Counted from the stretch's first letter, positions 24,117-33,569 are shown. The stretch: DNA of 50,898 nucleotides from Agathobacter sp. (GCA_017481285.1 JAFUPI010000009.1:1-50898), one strand, 5' to 3'. A program made the numbers and translations. Notes: generated by a model not told the origin, from the letters alone.

Positions 24117-25193
24117 TTATTTTACTGGGTAAATATTAAGGAATGCACTTACAATATCTACCTCATCACTCTCATTGGCATTTGGAATTTGTCCTGTTAT
24201 TACATTTCCATCTGGCATTTCGATAAAAAACAATCGACTCTGTTCGCCTCTTCTGTCCATTGCGAACCCAACATAAATATTCTCATCTCCGACTTTTCCG
24301 GCTGTTTTAACAACCTTTCCCTCATTTACTTCATAGCCAACCTTACCCAAAAAACCTTCAAAGTACTCCAATCCCGATGTGTATCTATTCACTTGTATTT
24401 TAATTTCTTGATATGCAAGAGATGCATCCTTGTAATTTAAACTTATATCCTGTCCATCAAGCACATAAACGTCATCTACCACAAAAACCTCTGCATCAAA
24501 TTCCACAACATACAATGGTTCACTTGTCTCTCTATCTGTTAACATATATGCATATCCTGGTGTGTTTGGCTCTTTACCATCGACTGTAACTTTCAGTAAA
24601 GCCTCTTTCAGCAAATTCTCCACCTTATTTAATTCATCAACACTTCCTCTTGAACTCATAACTAAAATGCCTTCGTTGAACTGAAACAGCCATTCTTGCA
24701 TTATATAATCTGCATTATACATTATCGTATAGGTTGCTGCTTCCATAGAACCAATCGTTACATTTTTCAGCTCTGAAAACTCACGTTCTTTTCCGTCTAG
24801 ATAACTTGCTTTTTCTTTCTCATAATAGAGACCTGCACTAAAGTCAGGAGCTTCTGAAGAAAACCTCATGTTAAAATACGCATCTGATTCTACATGCTTA
24901 AAGCGAGGGCCGATTGCTGCCAAATCAGTGACTGGCTCATCCTCCTCTATAGCTAATAGATTCGCATCATAGGTTATTTCACAGGTAACCATATCACTTC
25001 TTATACCTGTTGCATTATATGATACTGTAGTTGCTTTACTCTCTTCTTTATCCTGCACGTTTTCTTCATTTCCATTTGTACCAGAATTACTACCTGCACC
25101 AGAATTATTTCCTGTATTAGAATCACCGCAGCCTACAAGAAGTGATACTCCCATTGCCATGATAAGTAATAAACTTAATAATTTTCTTTTCAT
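24117..25193 (-). CDS. lipoprotein of unknown function (third in operon)
   Basis: 358 residues. Type II signal peptide with lipobox LVGC at about residues 19-22, then an Asn/Gly/Ser-rich spacer (23-45). The mature part appears to hold two beta-rich sections (about 60-205 and 210-358); the first ends in a pattern like the C-terminus of the 198-residue lipoprotein upstream (…NEGILVMSSRGSVDEL), suggesting a shared fold. Anchored to the outer face of the membrane. No family recognised. 7 bp after the preceding gene. Confidence 0.8.
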   Translation of the reverse strand: MKRKLLSLLLIMAMGVSLLVGCGDSNTGNNSGAGSNSGTNGNEENVQDKEESKATTVSYNATGIRSDMVTCEITYDANLLAIEEDEPVTDLAAIGPRFKHVESDAYFNMRFSSEAPDFSAGLYYEKEKASYLDGKEREFSELKNVTIGSMEAATYTIMYNADYIMQEWLFQFNEGILVMSSRGSVDELNKVENLLKEALLKVTVDGKEPNTPGYAYMLTDRETSEPLYVVEFDAEVFVVDDVYVLDGQDISLNYKDASLAYQEIKIQVNRYTSGLEYFEGFLGKVGYEVNEGKVVKTAGKVGDENIYVGFAMDRRGEQSRLFFIEMPDGNVITGQIPNANESDEVDIVSAFLNIYPVK

Positions 25194-25200
25194 ATTTGTA

Positions 25201-25797
25201 TTACTCCTCTACTACAAACTTAATCGCTGCAAGCTCTTTTTCAAGGTCTGAGCCTTCTTCTATGGAACCTTGCATTCTAAAATTTAATGCCACACCAGCA
25301 TCCAATTCTAGTACATATATTTTATCCCAGAATGCCCCTGTTCCTGGTTCAACCAAAGTAAAATAATGTACCGCATAGCCAGAAAGTGAACTTTCTTCAT
25401 GCTTACCAATCTCACCACCCATTACGGAAATTACGTAATTCATAAAATCCTCTGCTGTCGCTGTATGTGTTGCATACACATCCCACATCTCACCTAAGTA
25501 AACCTCTGGCGTTCCATCCTCTTTCTCGCCTGCAACACATTCCACTACTGTTGGATCATAATATGCTACAACTTTCTTTTCACTATCAGATCGTAATTCT
25601 ACTTTTTCAGAATAGATATTTGTATCAATTTCATCCTCTTTTGTAGTTGTATCTTCTTTTTCTGTATCCTTGTTGGTACCAGCCTCTGTTCCCTTACTTG
25701 GCTCTTTGCTATTATCCTTGTCGTTTCCTCCACACCCTACGAGCATTGATACACTCATAGACATAATTAATAATAAACTTAATATTCTTCGTTTCAT
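25201..25797 (-). CDS. lipoprotein of unknown function (second in operon)
   Basis: 198 residues. Signal peptide MKRRILSLLLIMSMSVSMLVGCGG with lipobox LVGC is near-identical to those of its two neighbours (only the start is quoted elsewhere), followed by a Lys/Glu/Thr-rich spacer to about residue 60 and a roughly 135-residue beta-rich domain (EKVELRSDSEKKVVAYYD to the C-terminus). Likely a paralogue of part of the next lipoprotein. Outer-membrane-leaflet location does not apply in a monoderm; it would be tethered to the cell membrane facing out. Confidence 0.8.
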   Translation of the reverse strand: MKRRILSLLLIMSMSVSMLVGCGGNDKDNSKEPSKGTEAGTNKDTEKEDTTTKEDEIDTNIYSEKVELRSDSEKKVVAYYDPTVVECVAGEKEDGTPEVYLGEMWDVYATHTATAEDFMNYVISVMGGEIGKHEESSLSGYAVHYFTLVEPGTGAFWDKIYVLELDAGVALNFRMQGSIEEGSDLEKELAAIKFVVEE

Positions 25798-25809
25798 TTT
25801 TTCCTTCTC

Positions 25810-26769
25810 CTATTCTTCGGTATATTGTTCTCTTGTCAAAGTATAATCAAGATAGTTTATCGTTTCTCCATCATCATTTTCTTTTGCATATTCTGTAAAC
25901 GAAATATATCCACAAGCGGCTGTTTCATCTTCAAAAATGATTGTCAATGAACAATAATCCGCATACTCCTCATTTACGCCGGTTTGATTATCCACTACAA
26001 AGCGAACGTTTCCATACTTTGTATTGTATGTAAATTCACTCTTACTAGCTTCGTTCGCTATGGCTGTGTTATAAGCATCTGATTCAATAGCATCCAATTC
26101 CCATGCTTTCATAATGTCTTCAACCATTTCACACTCGTGTTCAATCAAATATGACATTGCACCTTCCAGCCATTCTGCCTGAACTGGAGCCACTTCATCA
26201 TAGTATGGCTCATCCTTCCAATACGCCCAATCGATATGTGCATGGATGCTGTCTACTACATATTCTGGTTTTTCTAAACGATCCAAGGAATCTACTTTAT
26301 ACGCACCCTTTTCCATTACCATATCGTATCCTGATAATCCATATTGGAAGCTTACATATAACTTATTTCGATTTAAATTTCTTGTTACACCAGATACATA
26401 ATATTCACGTTCTCTTGAAGCATCTTCAAAGAGTTCTTCGTCTTTTACAATATTTCCATAATAGGTATACTGATCCTTTTTCGTAATGGTGTTTGAACTG
26501 CTATATTTGCCCGCTTCGTTAAAATAGTAGCCCATTTTAGCGTCGCCTTTCGCTTCGAGCCAATTCATTCCATCCAGCACTACAGAATCCATGAATTCTT
26601 CTAAATGCAGATTCACTTTCTCCTCATCCGACAGTGATTCCTGCTCGTTATTGGTTCCATTCCCTACATCTGCATTACCTTCAGAATTTGCGTCACCGCT
26701 TCCACCACAGCCTACGAGCATTGATACACTCATCGTCAGGATTAATAAGATTCCGAATATTCTTTTCAT
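25810..26769 (-). CDS. lipoprotein of unknown function (first in operon)
   Basis: 319 residues from the ATG at 26769, chosen because GAGGAG lies just upstream and the signal peptide MKRIFGILLILTMSVSMLVG starts there; a longer frame would begin inside the transglutaminase gene. Lipobox LVGC, acidic linker (NEQESLSDEEK), then a domain rich in Tyr and acidic residues with conserved-looking IDWAYWKDEPYYDEVAPVQ. No recognised family. Its start lies 5 bp before the previous stop, a sign of coupled translation. Confidence 0.8.
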   Translation of the reverse strand: MKRIFGILLILTMSVSMLVGCGGSGDANSEGNADVGNGTNNEQESLSDEEKVNLHLEEFMDSVVLDGMNWLEAKGDAKMGYYFNEAGKYSSSNTITKKDQYTYYGNIVKDEELFEDASREREYYVSGVTRNLNRNKLYVSFQYGLSGYDMVMEKGAYKVDSLDRLEKPEYVVDSIHAHIDWAYWKDEPYYDEVAPVQAEWLEGAMSYLIEHECEMVEDIMKAWELDAIESDAYNTAIANEASKSEFTYNTKYGNVRFVVDNQTGVNEEYADYCSLTIIFEDETAACGYISFTEYAKENDDGETINYLDYTLTREQYTEE

Positions 26770-26773
26770 TCTC

Positions 26774-28669
26774 TTACTCCTCACTCTTCCCTTCATTGTT
26801 CTTACGATACCAAATCACGCCTGCGGCTCCCGCTGCTGCAAGAACAACAACAACTACAAGAATCCCCCAAACATAACCAGGAACACCATCTTTTTCTTCT
26901 TTGTCTGGTTTACTGGTATCATTATTCTCAGTCTCTTCTTCTAAAACATCTTCTGTCACAGCTTCCGTGGATGCATCTTCCACATTTTCCGTTGTAGGTG
27001 CTTTTGCAGCTACATTGATATTCGTACTTGCTTTTCCATCTGTAAAGTTAAAAGTTATGGTATGTTCCCCTTCCGAAAGTGTATCCATAAATTCTTTTGT
27101 AAAAATAACAATCGTAGAACCTTCTTTTACTGTGTAGTATTTCTTATCTACTTCTTTTCCATCTACTTCTACACTTACGAATTTTTCCAGTGCACCTTCC
27201 GCACGAAGTGAAAATTCTTTCATCTCTGGTTCGTATGTACTTTCTGCACCATCAAGCACCTTGTATTCAGATTTTGAATCACTGTTGGTTGTATCATTAT
27301 TTGTTGCATCGCTGTTTGTATTATTATTATTTGATGCATTATCATTATTTGTTGTATTACCGCTTCCAGTGCCTGAATTACCTGAGCCACTTCCTGAAGA
27401 AGGCAATGGATAGTCTGTTGCAGAAAGTTTAGATAAGATATTATTTTTATATCTATCTGTCAAATAGTGAGGTTGTAATTCTGCTGGTTTAAAATTATTT
27501 GTTCCCTTTAAAATAATATCTGTTGTAGATGGGTCAGTATAATAATACTTTCCATCAATTAATACAAGATTATAGGTATGTGCAGCTGCATCCATACCCA
27601 TTACAATACGGTTTGCAATTCCAACCTCACGAAGCATTCGATAAAGTAAAATAGCTTTCCCCTGGCAGGTTGCCTGCCCCTGGCACAATGCACTGTATCC
27701 GGAATGGTCCACCGCATTATACGAACTAATACCTCTTACATTCGCATTTATGTATTTCATGAACTCTACAACAGCTTCTGCTTTACTTAAATTCTTTGTA
27801 TGTGCAAGTGCTCCTCCTGCAGCAAATAACGAAGCAAGCTTTCTTTCAAATTCTGCTTCCTGTGTGCTTGTTGTCATATATCGATGATCATTCAAACAAC
27901 AGATTATCGCCTTATCTCCATCTGCGGATGGAAGGGAGCCTCCCATATAGTTATTGTAATAATAATCGCCTCCACGTGGGTCACTGCCTAATTGGTCACT
28001 GTAAAAATCATAGCCATCATAGGAATCTATTTGCCATACATTGTATCCTTCCGCATAAGTTAGTATTCCTTCGTTCTTTAACTTCGCCGATAAACTATCC
28101 GAAAGTCTGTAGATATGATTTCCCTTTTCTTTGTTCGCTAATACCTTGCTCATATCCGAAAGCAATTTTTCCCATGAATCATAGGTACCGCACTCTATGT
28201 ATTTCTCTTTCAAATAGGCACTCTCCATGCGGGAATTATCATTCAGCCATAAATCAATGTATCTGCCGCTGATACCGGTCACAGCCTCTTCCACTGTTGC
28301 AGAGCCATGCATCGCCACAAGTGACCCTTCATATCCGTCACAGTTCATGTCGAAAAAAACACGGTCATCGGATTGTATCAAGGATTTATCAATCGTTGCC
28401 TTATATGCAGTACTAGAATAGCCTGATTTGTACTCTGTTACTGGATATGTCGCAATGATACTTCCATCTCTTACAATATAAATTTGTCCCGTTGCACCTT
28501 TAATGGCTGTGAAATCGTTATTATTTCTAAGTTCAAAACAGTAATCTGCATTATCGGCAGCAAATACTTTTTCAGGTGGCGTAGCCAATGTCATGAGCAT
28601 GCAGCATACCAGCACCAAAGCAAACAGCGACTTCCAACTATTTACCAAATTGTTTAACTTCATCTTCAT
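26774..28669 (-). CDS. membrane-anchored transglutaminase-like protein
   Basis: 631 residues. Signal peptide 1-37 (cleavage likely after VFA). The transglutaminase/protease-like core has C335 in ATCQGKA, H364 in AAHTYNLV and D379 in YYYTDPS, an intact triad. A Ser/Gly/Asn/Thr-rich linker (about 425-465) leads to a beta-sandwich with IVIFTKEFMDTLSEGEHTIT (X2/Ig-like), an acidic stretch and a C-terminal transmembrane helix (about 600-620) with basic tail. It would sit on the outer face, either cross-linking or cleaving surface proteins (inference). First gene of the operon with three lipoproteins; promoter has the 21-bp repeats. Confidence 0.88.
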   Translation of the reverse strand: MKMKLNNLVNSWKSLFALVLVCCMLMTLATPPEKVFAADNADYCFELRNNNDFTAIKGATGQIYIVRDGSIIATYPVTEYKSGYSSTAYKATIDKSLIQSDDRVFFDMNCDGYEGSLVAMHGSATVEEAVTGISGRYIDLWLNDNSRMESAYLKEKYIECGTYDSWEKLLSDMSKVLANKEKGNHIYRLSDSLSAKLKNEGILTYAEGYNVWQIDSYDGYDFYSDQLGSDPRGGDYYYNNYMGGSLPSADGDKAIICCLNDHRYMTTSTQEAEFERKLASLFAAGGALAHTKNLSKAEAVVEFMKYINANVRGISSYNAVDHSGYSALCQGQATCQGKAILLYRMLREVGIANRIVMGMDAAAHTYNLVLIDGKYYYTDPSTTDIILKGTNNFKPAELQPHYLTDRYKNNILSKLSATDYPLPSSGSGSGNSGTGSGNTTNNDNASNNNNTNSDATNNDTTNSDSKSEYKVLDGAESTYEPEMKEFSLRAEGALEKFVSVEVDGKEVDKKYYTVKEGSTIVIFTKEFMDTLSEGEHTITFNFTDGKASTNINVAAKAPTTENVEDASTEAVTEDVLEEETENNDTSKPDKEEKDGVPGYVWGILVVVVVLAAAGAAGVIWYRKNNEGKSEE

Positions 28670-28702
28670 TCGTATCCTTCTCCCTTTAATTATGATACAT
28701 CC

Positions 28703-28731
28703 ATTTTAGCATTGGGTATTTTTTGAAACAA
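28703..28731 (-). promoter_or_regulatory. promoter of the transglutaminase/lipoprotein operon
   Basis: Minus-strand -35 TTGTTT (28726-28731), 17-bp spacer, -10 TAAAAT (28703-28708). It matches the short STAND promoter in -35 type and spacing. Confidence 0.7.
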
Positions 28732-28748
28732 TGCGAGGAGGCTAGATA

Positions 28749-28783
28749 GTCGTTTTTGTTCATTAAATTGACATTTTTGTTCA
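28749..28783 (-). promoter_or_regulatory. activator-type direct repeats upstream of the transglutaminase operon
   Basis: Minus strand TGAACAAAAATGTC (28770-28783) and TGAACAAAAACGAC (28749-28762), 21 bp apart, with 31 bp from the start of the second repeat to the -35 box. Repeat sequence, period and distance equal those at 20961-20995. Confidence 0.75.
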
Positions 28784-28791
28784 TTTTAAGA

Positions 28792-28836
28792 CATAAAGAA
28801 AGGCCGTCGACAAACGCTTCGTTTGCGACGGCCTTT
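28792..28836. terminator. terminator of the alpha/beta hydrolase gene
   Basis: AAAGGCCGTCG / CGACGGCCTTT stem (28799-28809 with 28826-28836) with an inner CAAAC/GTTTG pair; on the minus strand TTTCTTTATG follows. It is 13 bp after the hydrolase stop. Confidence 0.8.
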
Positions 28837-28848
28837 TGTTCCAAGGAA

Positions 28849-30711
28849 CTAATATGGAAATGAGAATGATGTATTGGCCACGGTTATCATTGTAATCAGT
28901 AATGCGTTTACAAGTCCTGCCAGCCAAATATTTCCAGTCAGTTTCTGTAACTTAATATTCAAGTATCCTGCAATACCAAGAATCGGTACAATTGGAATAA
29001 TCAAAATTGGAATCAGTGCACCAATTGCAACTAACATTCCTGGCAACCCACCAAATATAGTCATCTTCGTGAAGATAACCGGAACATAGGTTACGAGCAA
29101 GAATAATGCTGGTGCCAAAATATTGAATCCTACGGATACCAAAACCTGTTTTCTTTCTGACCAGTTTTCAAAACAGTTGCGACTACAGCTTAAACTGTTG
29201 ATTAAATAAAATACCAAGAAGAATGGTAAGTATTTCAATGCAACGATAATCTTAGAGAAATCGAACACGCGAATATCCAAGGTCCAGATTCTAAAGTCTG
29301 TCATAAATACATAGTCCGCGATAAATACCAGCATAAAGGTCGCTGCTACCACTGCAAGAGCAAGCACTAAGGTGCGGCGACGGGTTCCCTTTGGAACTAC
29401 AACACCGAACTCTTCTCCTCTGCCTTTTAACTTGCCGTTTCCAATGCGAAGCATCCATCTTGCAATAAGTGCACAGCCCAAAGTCCAAAATGCGATTCCG
29501 CCGGTCGTATCCTGTGGCAATACTGGGTTCAGTAATCCTACATATCCGATTAATAATAATGGCAAAATAAGTATCGCACAAATCACACCATTTAGTATAT
29601 TCACGCGAATGTATTTACCTTTTGCTTTTTTGTCTGCTAAAGCTGGAACGACAATTTCCTTTTCTGCTTTGAGCCCTGCGAAATATGGAAGTTCAAGCAT
29701 CAACGCTGCAAGTGGTACGATTGCACCGAAGAAACCGATTAATCCCACCAGATTAAATGCCTCCTTGATCCACCATGTCTGATTGGAACCTGGCATAGGA
29801 TTTGGTGCCCCTAAGGTTTCTTCAAAGAAGTCTACGATATGTCCAACCGTTGCTGGAGAAAAATGATTCAGTGCGTGAAATTCTGCTGGGTTATACAAAG
29901 CCAGCACATAACCATTGGTTTCATTCTTATAGAATTTACCTTCTTCAGCCGCTCCATCCAACTGAATTCCCGTCTGAACTGCAACTAAATTGTTGGTATT
30001 TTCACTCGTAAGAAGTTCATATCCATAATATCCCGACATTCCAGTATAGAATTCATCGAACTGACCTGCTACAATTCCCAAATCACAAAGATATCCTCCA
30101 TTTCCCGTGGTATCTTCCGACTGGGACAATGCTAATGTGTAATTTCCTACAATAAGGCAGGCCGCTACTTTATTCAAAGCCTTTGCCTCCTCTGCTGTTG
30201 CTCCATTTGCCAAAGCATCTTTTTCTAAGCCACTGTAATATGCTGCTGTAGCGTTCGAATAACCACCACCCATGGAATGACCGGTTACACCGATGCGGGT
30301 GTTATCTACAAAATCCAATTCGTACAAATATTCCACTGCATCTACCATACCCGCGGTGCTATGCTGAATATCACTACCTACACCGTCCTGTAACACTCCA
30401 GAATTGCCGTGATTATATGCATCCTGTGCAAAGACTACATATCCTCTACGGGCCAGTTCCACGTAATTCAAATCCTGCATTTCGCGATTATTCAGATACC
30501 CATGACTGGTTACAATCGCTGGTGCTGGATTTTCAGCAGTCGCATTTTCAGGCACAAAGAGATAGCCTGTGTATTCTCCTGCACTCGTTCGAATAACAAC
30601 ATCTGTGATTTCTACACTACCAAAGTTTGACTGAATCAGTGAAGCTCCAAAGGCTCCCACGAGACACAGTACTAAGGCAATTGCAAGAAGTTTTCCCCAA
30701 TTCTTCTTCAT
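28849..30711 (-). CDS. alpha/beta hydrolase fused to a multi-pass membrane domain
   Basis: 620 residues. An N-terminal signal anchor (7-27) is followed by an extracytoplasmic alpha/beta hydrolase domain (about 35-310) with the nucleophile elbow GHSMGGG (S near residue 146), the oxyanion region VTSHGYLNNR and DAYNHGNSG. From about 320 the protein is membrane-embedded with roughly eight helices to the C-terminus (SFPY end). Such fusions are seen in Lachnospiraceae but the substrate is unknown; an ester or acyl group of surface polymers is possible. Monocistronic between two regulated units. Confidence 0.85.
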   Translation of the reverse strand: MKKNWGKLLAIALVLCLVGAFGASLIQSNFGSVEITDVVIRTSAGEYTGYLFVPENATAENPAPAIVTSHGYLNNREMQDLNYVELARRGYVVFAQDAYNHGNSGVLQDGVGSDIQHSTAGMVDAVEYLYELDFVDNTRIGVTGHSMGGGYSNATAAYYSGLEKDALANGATAEEAKALNKVAACLIVGNYTLALSQSEDTTGNGGYLCDLGIVAGQFDEFYTGMSGYYGYELLTSENTNNLVAVQTGIQLDGAAEEGKFYKNETNGYVLALYNPAEFHALNHFSPATVGHIVDFFEETLGAPNPMPGSNQTWWIKEAFNLVGLIGFFGAIVPLAALMLELPYFAGLKAEKEIVVPALADKKAKGKYIRVNILNGVICAILILPLLLIGYVGLLNPVLPQDTTGGIAFWTLGCALIARWMLRIGNGKLKGRGEEFGVVVPKGTRRRTLVLALAVVAATFMLVFIADYVFMTDFRIWTLDIRVFDFSKIIVALKYLPFFLVFYLINSLSCSRNCFENWSERKQVLVSVGFNILAPALFLLVTYVPVIFTKMTIFGGLPGMLVAIGALIPILIIPIVPILGIAGYLNIKLQKLTGNIWLAGLVNALLITMITVANTSFSFPY

Positions 30712-30751
30712 AAAAATCCCCCTTTCACTTTTGTGTCATATTTGTATTCTA

Positions 30752-30780
30752 ATTATACTCCATTTATTATCAAAAGTCAT
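30752..30780 (-). promoter_or_regulatory. promoter of the alpha/beta hydrolase gene
   Basis: Minus-strand ATGACT (30775-30780), 17-bp spacer, TATAAT (30752-30757). RBS AAAGGGGG follows before the ATG. On the plus strand a TATAAT at 30842-30847 probably serves the deacetylase gene; its -35 is weak. Confidence 0.65.
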
Positions 30781-30879
30781 TGTATACAACCTAATCTCTC
30801 CATATTTTAGGCATTGAAATTTTCCGTAAAACGAAGTAACATATAATATATAACTTAAGAAAAATAAGAGGATATGATT

Positions 30880-32298
30880 ATGACAGATTTTAACAACACA
30901 GGGATGTCCAAAAAACATCTCCATCAATTTATCGGAATTGGTGTTGCGGTAGTTGCCCTTTTAATTGTAGTGATTATCGTAATGGCCATTTCTTCTAAGC
31001 CTACTGGCGGTCCTGGAAAGAATCCTACGGAGTCCGAAAGCGAAGCTTCTACAGAAGCACTCCTCGCTGAGAAAAAAACGCAGTTGATTAAAGAAGCGGA
31101 CTATCTTGCTACCACCTATGATTACGACGGTGCTATTGCTCTTATCAAAACATGGGAAGGCTACGCAGAAGACACTGACCTTTCTGCCAAACTTGCAGAA
31201 TACGAAACTACAAAAGCAAGCTGTAAACGAGTAGATATGTCAACTGTTACACATATTTTCTATCACTCACTTGTGGTAGATCCAGAACGTGCCTTTGTTT
31301 TGACTAATTCAGGACGTGGAAATTACGAATGGATGACCACCATCGACGAATTTAACAAAATCACACTGGAAATGTACAACAGAGGTTTTGTCATCGTTGG
31401 AATTCATGATTTGTATCGTTATGAAACCGATGAAAATGGCAATAAGAAAATGGTTGAAAATGACATTTATCTTCCAGAAGGCAAGAAAGTTGTTGTTCTT
31501 TCATTTGACGATTTAAGCTATTACCACAGTTATGATAATTTCGGTTATGCTTCCAAACTTCTTGTTGATGAAAATGGCGATGTTATCAACGAATACATTG
31601 ATGCAGAAGGCAACAAACATTATGGAGCTTACGACTACGTACCTCTTTTAGACCAGTTTATTGAAGAGCATCCAGACGCTTCCTACCATGGAGCAAAAGG
31701 AACCGTTGCATTAACAGGCTACAACGGAATTTTAGGATATCGTACAGATGAAACCTATTCTTTTGATAATTTAGACAATCCTGCTATTGACAAGAACAAA
31801 CGTGACTGGTTAAAAGCACATCCTGAATTCACATTAGAAGCAGAGCGTGCAGCTGCCAAAGAAGTGGCTGATGCAATGAAAGCAAACGGCTGGACTTTCG
31901 CAAGCCATACATGGGGACATTTGAGAGTTGGCGACAAATCCCTCAGCACATTAAAAACTGATAATGAAAAATGGCAGAAAAATATTGCTCCAATCGTTGG
32001 TGAAACCAATGTCATCATCTTTGCACATGGACAGGACTTAGGAAACTGGGGCAAATATGATTTGAACAATGAAAAAGTACAGTACTTCATGTCAGAAGGC
32101 TTCGACGTATTCTGTAACGTAGATAGTAATGAATACCGTACTTACTTCGGTGAAAATTACTTACGTCAGGGACGTCGTAACTTAGACGGCATTCGTTTCT
32201 GGTACAACTTAACCGGCGAGCAGGATAATCTTTCGGATTTATTTGATGTAAAAGAAATCTACGATTCCACTCGACCTGACTATACAGAATTCCCATAA
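30880..32298 (+). CDS. membrane-anchored polysaccharide deacetylase family protein
   Basis: 472 residues from the ATG at 30880 (AGAGG at 8 bases); another ATG two codons upstream is too close to the RBS. One transmembrane helix (about 21-41), Ser/Glu linker, a helical region (60-115), then the NodB-type domain: LSFDDLSYY carries the Asp pair and TFASHTWGH the HxxxH zinc site. Extra inserts between these motifs make it longer than typical deacetylases. Likely N- or O-deacetylation of peptidoglycan or a surface polysaccharide, outside the cell. Confidence 0.87.
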   Translation: MTDFNNTGMSKKHLHQFIGIGVAVVALLIVVIIVMAISSKPTGGPGKNPTESESEASTEALLAEKKTQLIKEADYLATTYDYDGAIALIKTWEGYAEDTDLSAKLAEYETTKASCKRVDMSTVTHIFYHSLVVDPERAFVLTNSGRGNYEWMTTIDEFNKITLEMYNRGFVIVGIHDLYRYETDENGNKKMVENDIYLPEGKKVVVLSFDDLSYYHSYDNFGYASKLLVDENGDVINEYIDAEGNKHYGAYDYVPLLDQFIEEHPDASYHGAKGTVALTGYNGILGYRTDETYSFDNLDNPAIDKNKRDWLKAHPEFTLEAERAAAKEVADAMKANGWTFASHTWGHLRVGDKSLSTLKTDNEKWQKNIAPIVGETNVIIFAHGQDLGNWGKYDLNNEKVQYFMSEGFDVFCNVDSNEYRTYFGENYLRQGRRNLDGIRFWYNLTGEQDNLSDLFDVKEIYDSTRPDYTEFP

Positions 32299-32305
32299 AA
32301 TGAAA

Positions 32306-32352
32306 TGGGCTGTCGCAAAATATAATTTGTCGACAGCCCATTATTTTTTTAT
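32306..32352. terminator. bidirectional intrinsic terminator
   Basis: GGGCTGTCG / CGACAGCCC stem (32308-32316 with 32331-32339) between convergent genes; plus strand continues ATTATTTTTTTATTTTT, and the minus-strand exit is also T-rich. Confidence 0.88.
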
Positions 32353-33569
32353 TTTTGCTTAGTTACATATTGGAAAATGGCTTCATTATCTGAATTATAG
32401 CCCCACAAAATATTTACATCTGCAAAATATTCTTCCAATAAATTATACGCTGCTAATTGCTGTGAACCACTATTAGCCTTGTAACTACCAATGCCTATGA
32501 TTCTTCCATCTCTCGTACCCACATTCAATTCATTGTTATATTCCGTATTTTTTACATACACCCATATAATTTCATCCAAAGGAACAATTGCGGCTGCAAA
32601 ATTGGTAAAAACAAAATCTGGTGTTATTTTTAACTTATCTTCCTTTTTTCCCAGACCTCCCAATGCATATAACTGGTCTGCTGCCAATATCAGCTCTTGT
32701 CTTTGCTTTAATGTCTTTATACTACGCGATTTTGTGTAATCCTGTGCGAGCCAAACTCCGCCCATAATAAGTACGAAAAAACCAAATAGCATTAGCACTG
32801 GCAAGCAGATTTCAGCATAGATAATATGTAACATCCAATAATCTGCCCCACAAATCAAAGTACCGATTACACAAATCCAAGTCAATATCTTTATGGAGCT
32901 ATCTACTACTATCATCTGTTTCAAATACTGCTCCGCGTCTTTCTCCTCTGTGAAATGACGTAGAATTGCACTTGTTGCCTGAACCTTCTCCTTCGATGGA
33001 ACAACGCCCATGGTATTGCCACCATCAAATTCATACCCCCAGTTTTGCTCCAAACTCTCAACAATCTGATTGTCCAGACGTGCACCATTCTTCATTCCCG
33101 TATGAATCGTCAAGACCTCTTCTCCGTTTGCATAATAAACCATTTTCTCCATATACTCATTTTTCCATCTTTCAGTATAGGAAAGCAATTTTACAATTAA
33201 AGCCTTACCCGGAACTCCGCGCAAACCACTCTTTACATATTTTGCATTGTTTTCCTCTGTATATGGAACTGCCATACGACCATTGATTCTTCGCAGGGAA
33301 ATCCTTCTCTTTTTTTTCATGAAATCATATACTACAATCTCATCCCCTCGAACTACCACGCGAGGTCTTGAAGCAAATTGTAAAAAAACAACGCCAAATA
33401 AAACCAATAATACACTTAAACCAAATAGTGCCATAACCGGACCTGTCATTAAAGTTGGATCAAGCCAAAGACCTAGCAAAATAACCGCAAGCATTCCTCC
33501 AAAGAAAAGCATATACAGCCATGCTATGGCTTTCATGATAAAGCCTCTCTTTTTCACCTTGCATTTCAT
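32349..33569 (-). CDS. membrane protein of unknown function, possible PH-like domains
   Basis: 406 residues. Transmembrane pairs at about 13-32/42-62 and 240-258/265-285 each precede a soluble beta-rich section (70-190: VVVRGDEIVVYDFMKKKRRISL; 300-406: LKITPDFVFTNFAAAIVPLDEIIWVY) that resembles bacterial PH-like domains. This looks like an internal duplication. No named family recognised. AAGGGG precedes the ATG. It lies 21 bp after the YfcC-like gene and is probably co-transcribed. Confidence 0.75.
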   Translation of the reverse strand: MKCKVKKRGFIMKAIAWLYMLFFGGMLAVILLGLWLDPTLMTGPVMALFGLSVLLVLFGVVFLQFASRPRVVVRGDEIVVYDFMKKKRRISLRRINGRMAVPYTEENNAKYVKSGLRGVPGKALIVKLLSYTERWKNEYMEKMVYYANGEEVLTIHTGMKNGARLDNQIVESLEQNWGYEFDGGNTMGVVPSKEKVQATSAILRHFTEEKDAEQYLKQMIVVDSSIKILTWICVIGTLICGADYWMLHIIYAEICLPVLMLFGFFVLIMGGVWLAQDYTKSRSIKTLKQRQELILAADQLYALGGLGKKEDKLKITPDFVFTNFAAAIVPLDEIIWVYVKNTEYNNELNVGTRDGRIIGIGSYKANSGSQQLAAYNLLEEYFADVNILWGYNSDNEAIFQYVTKQK

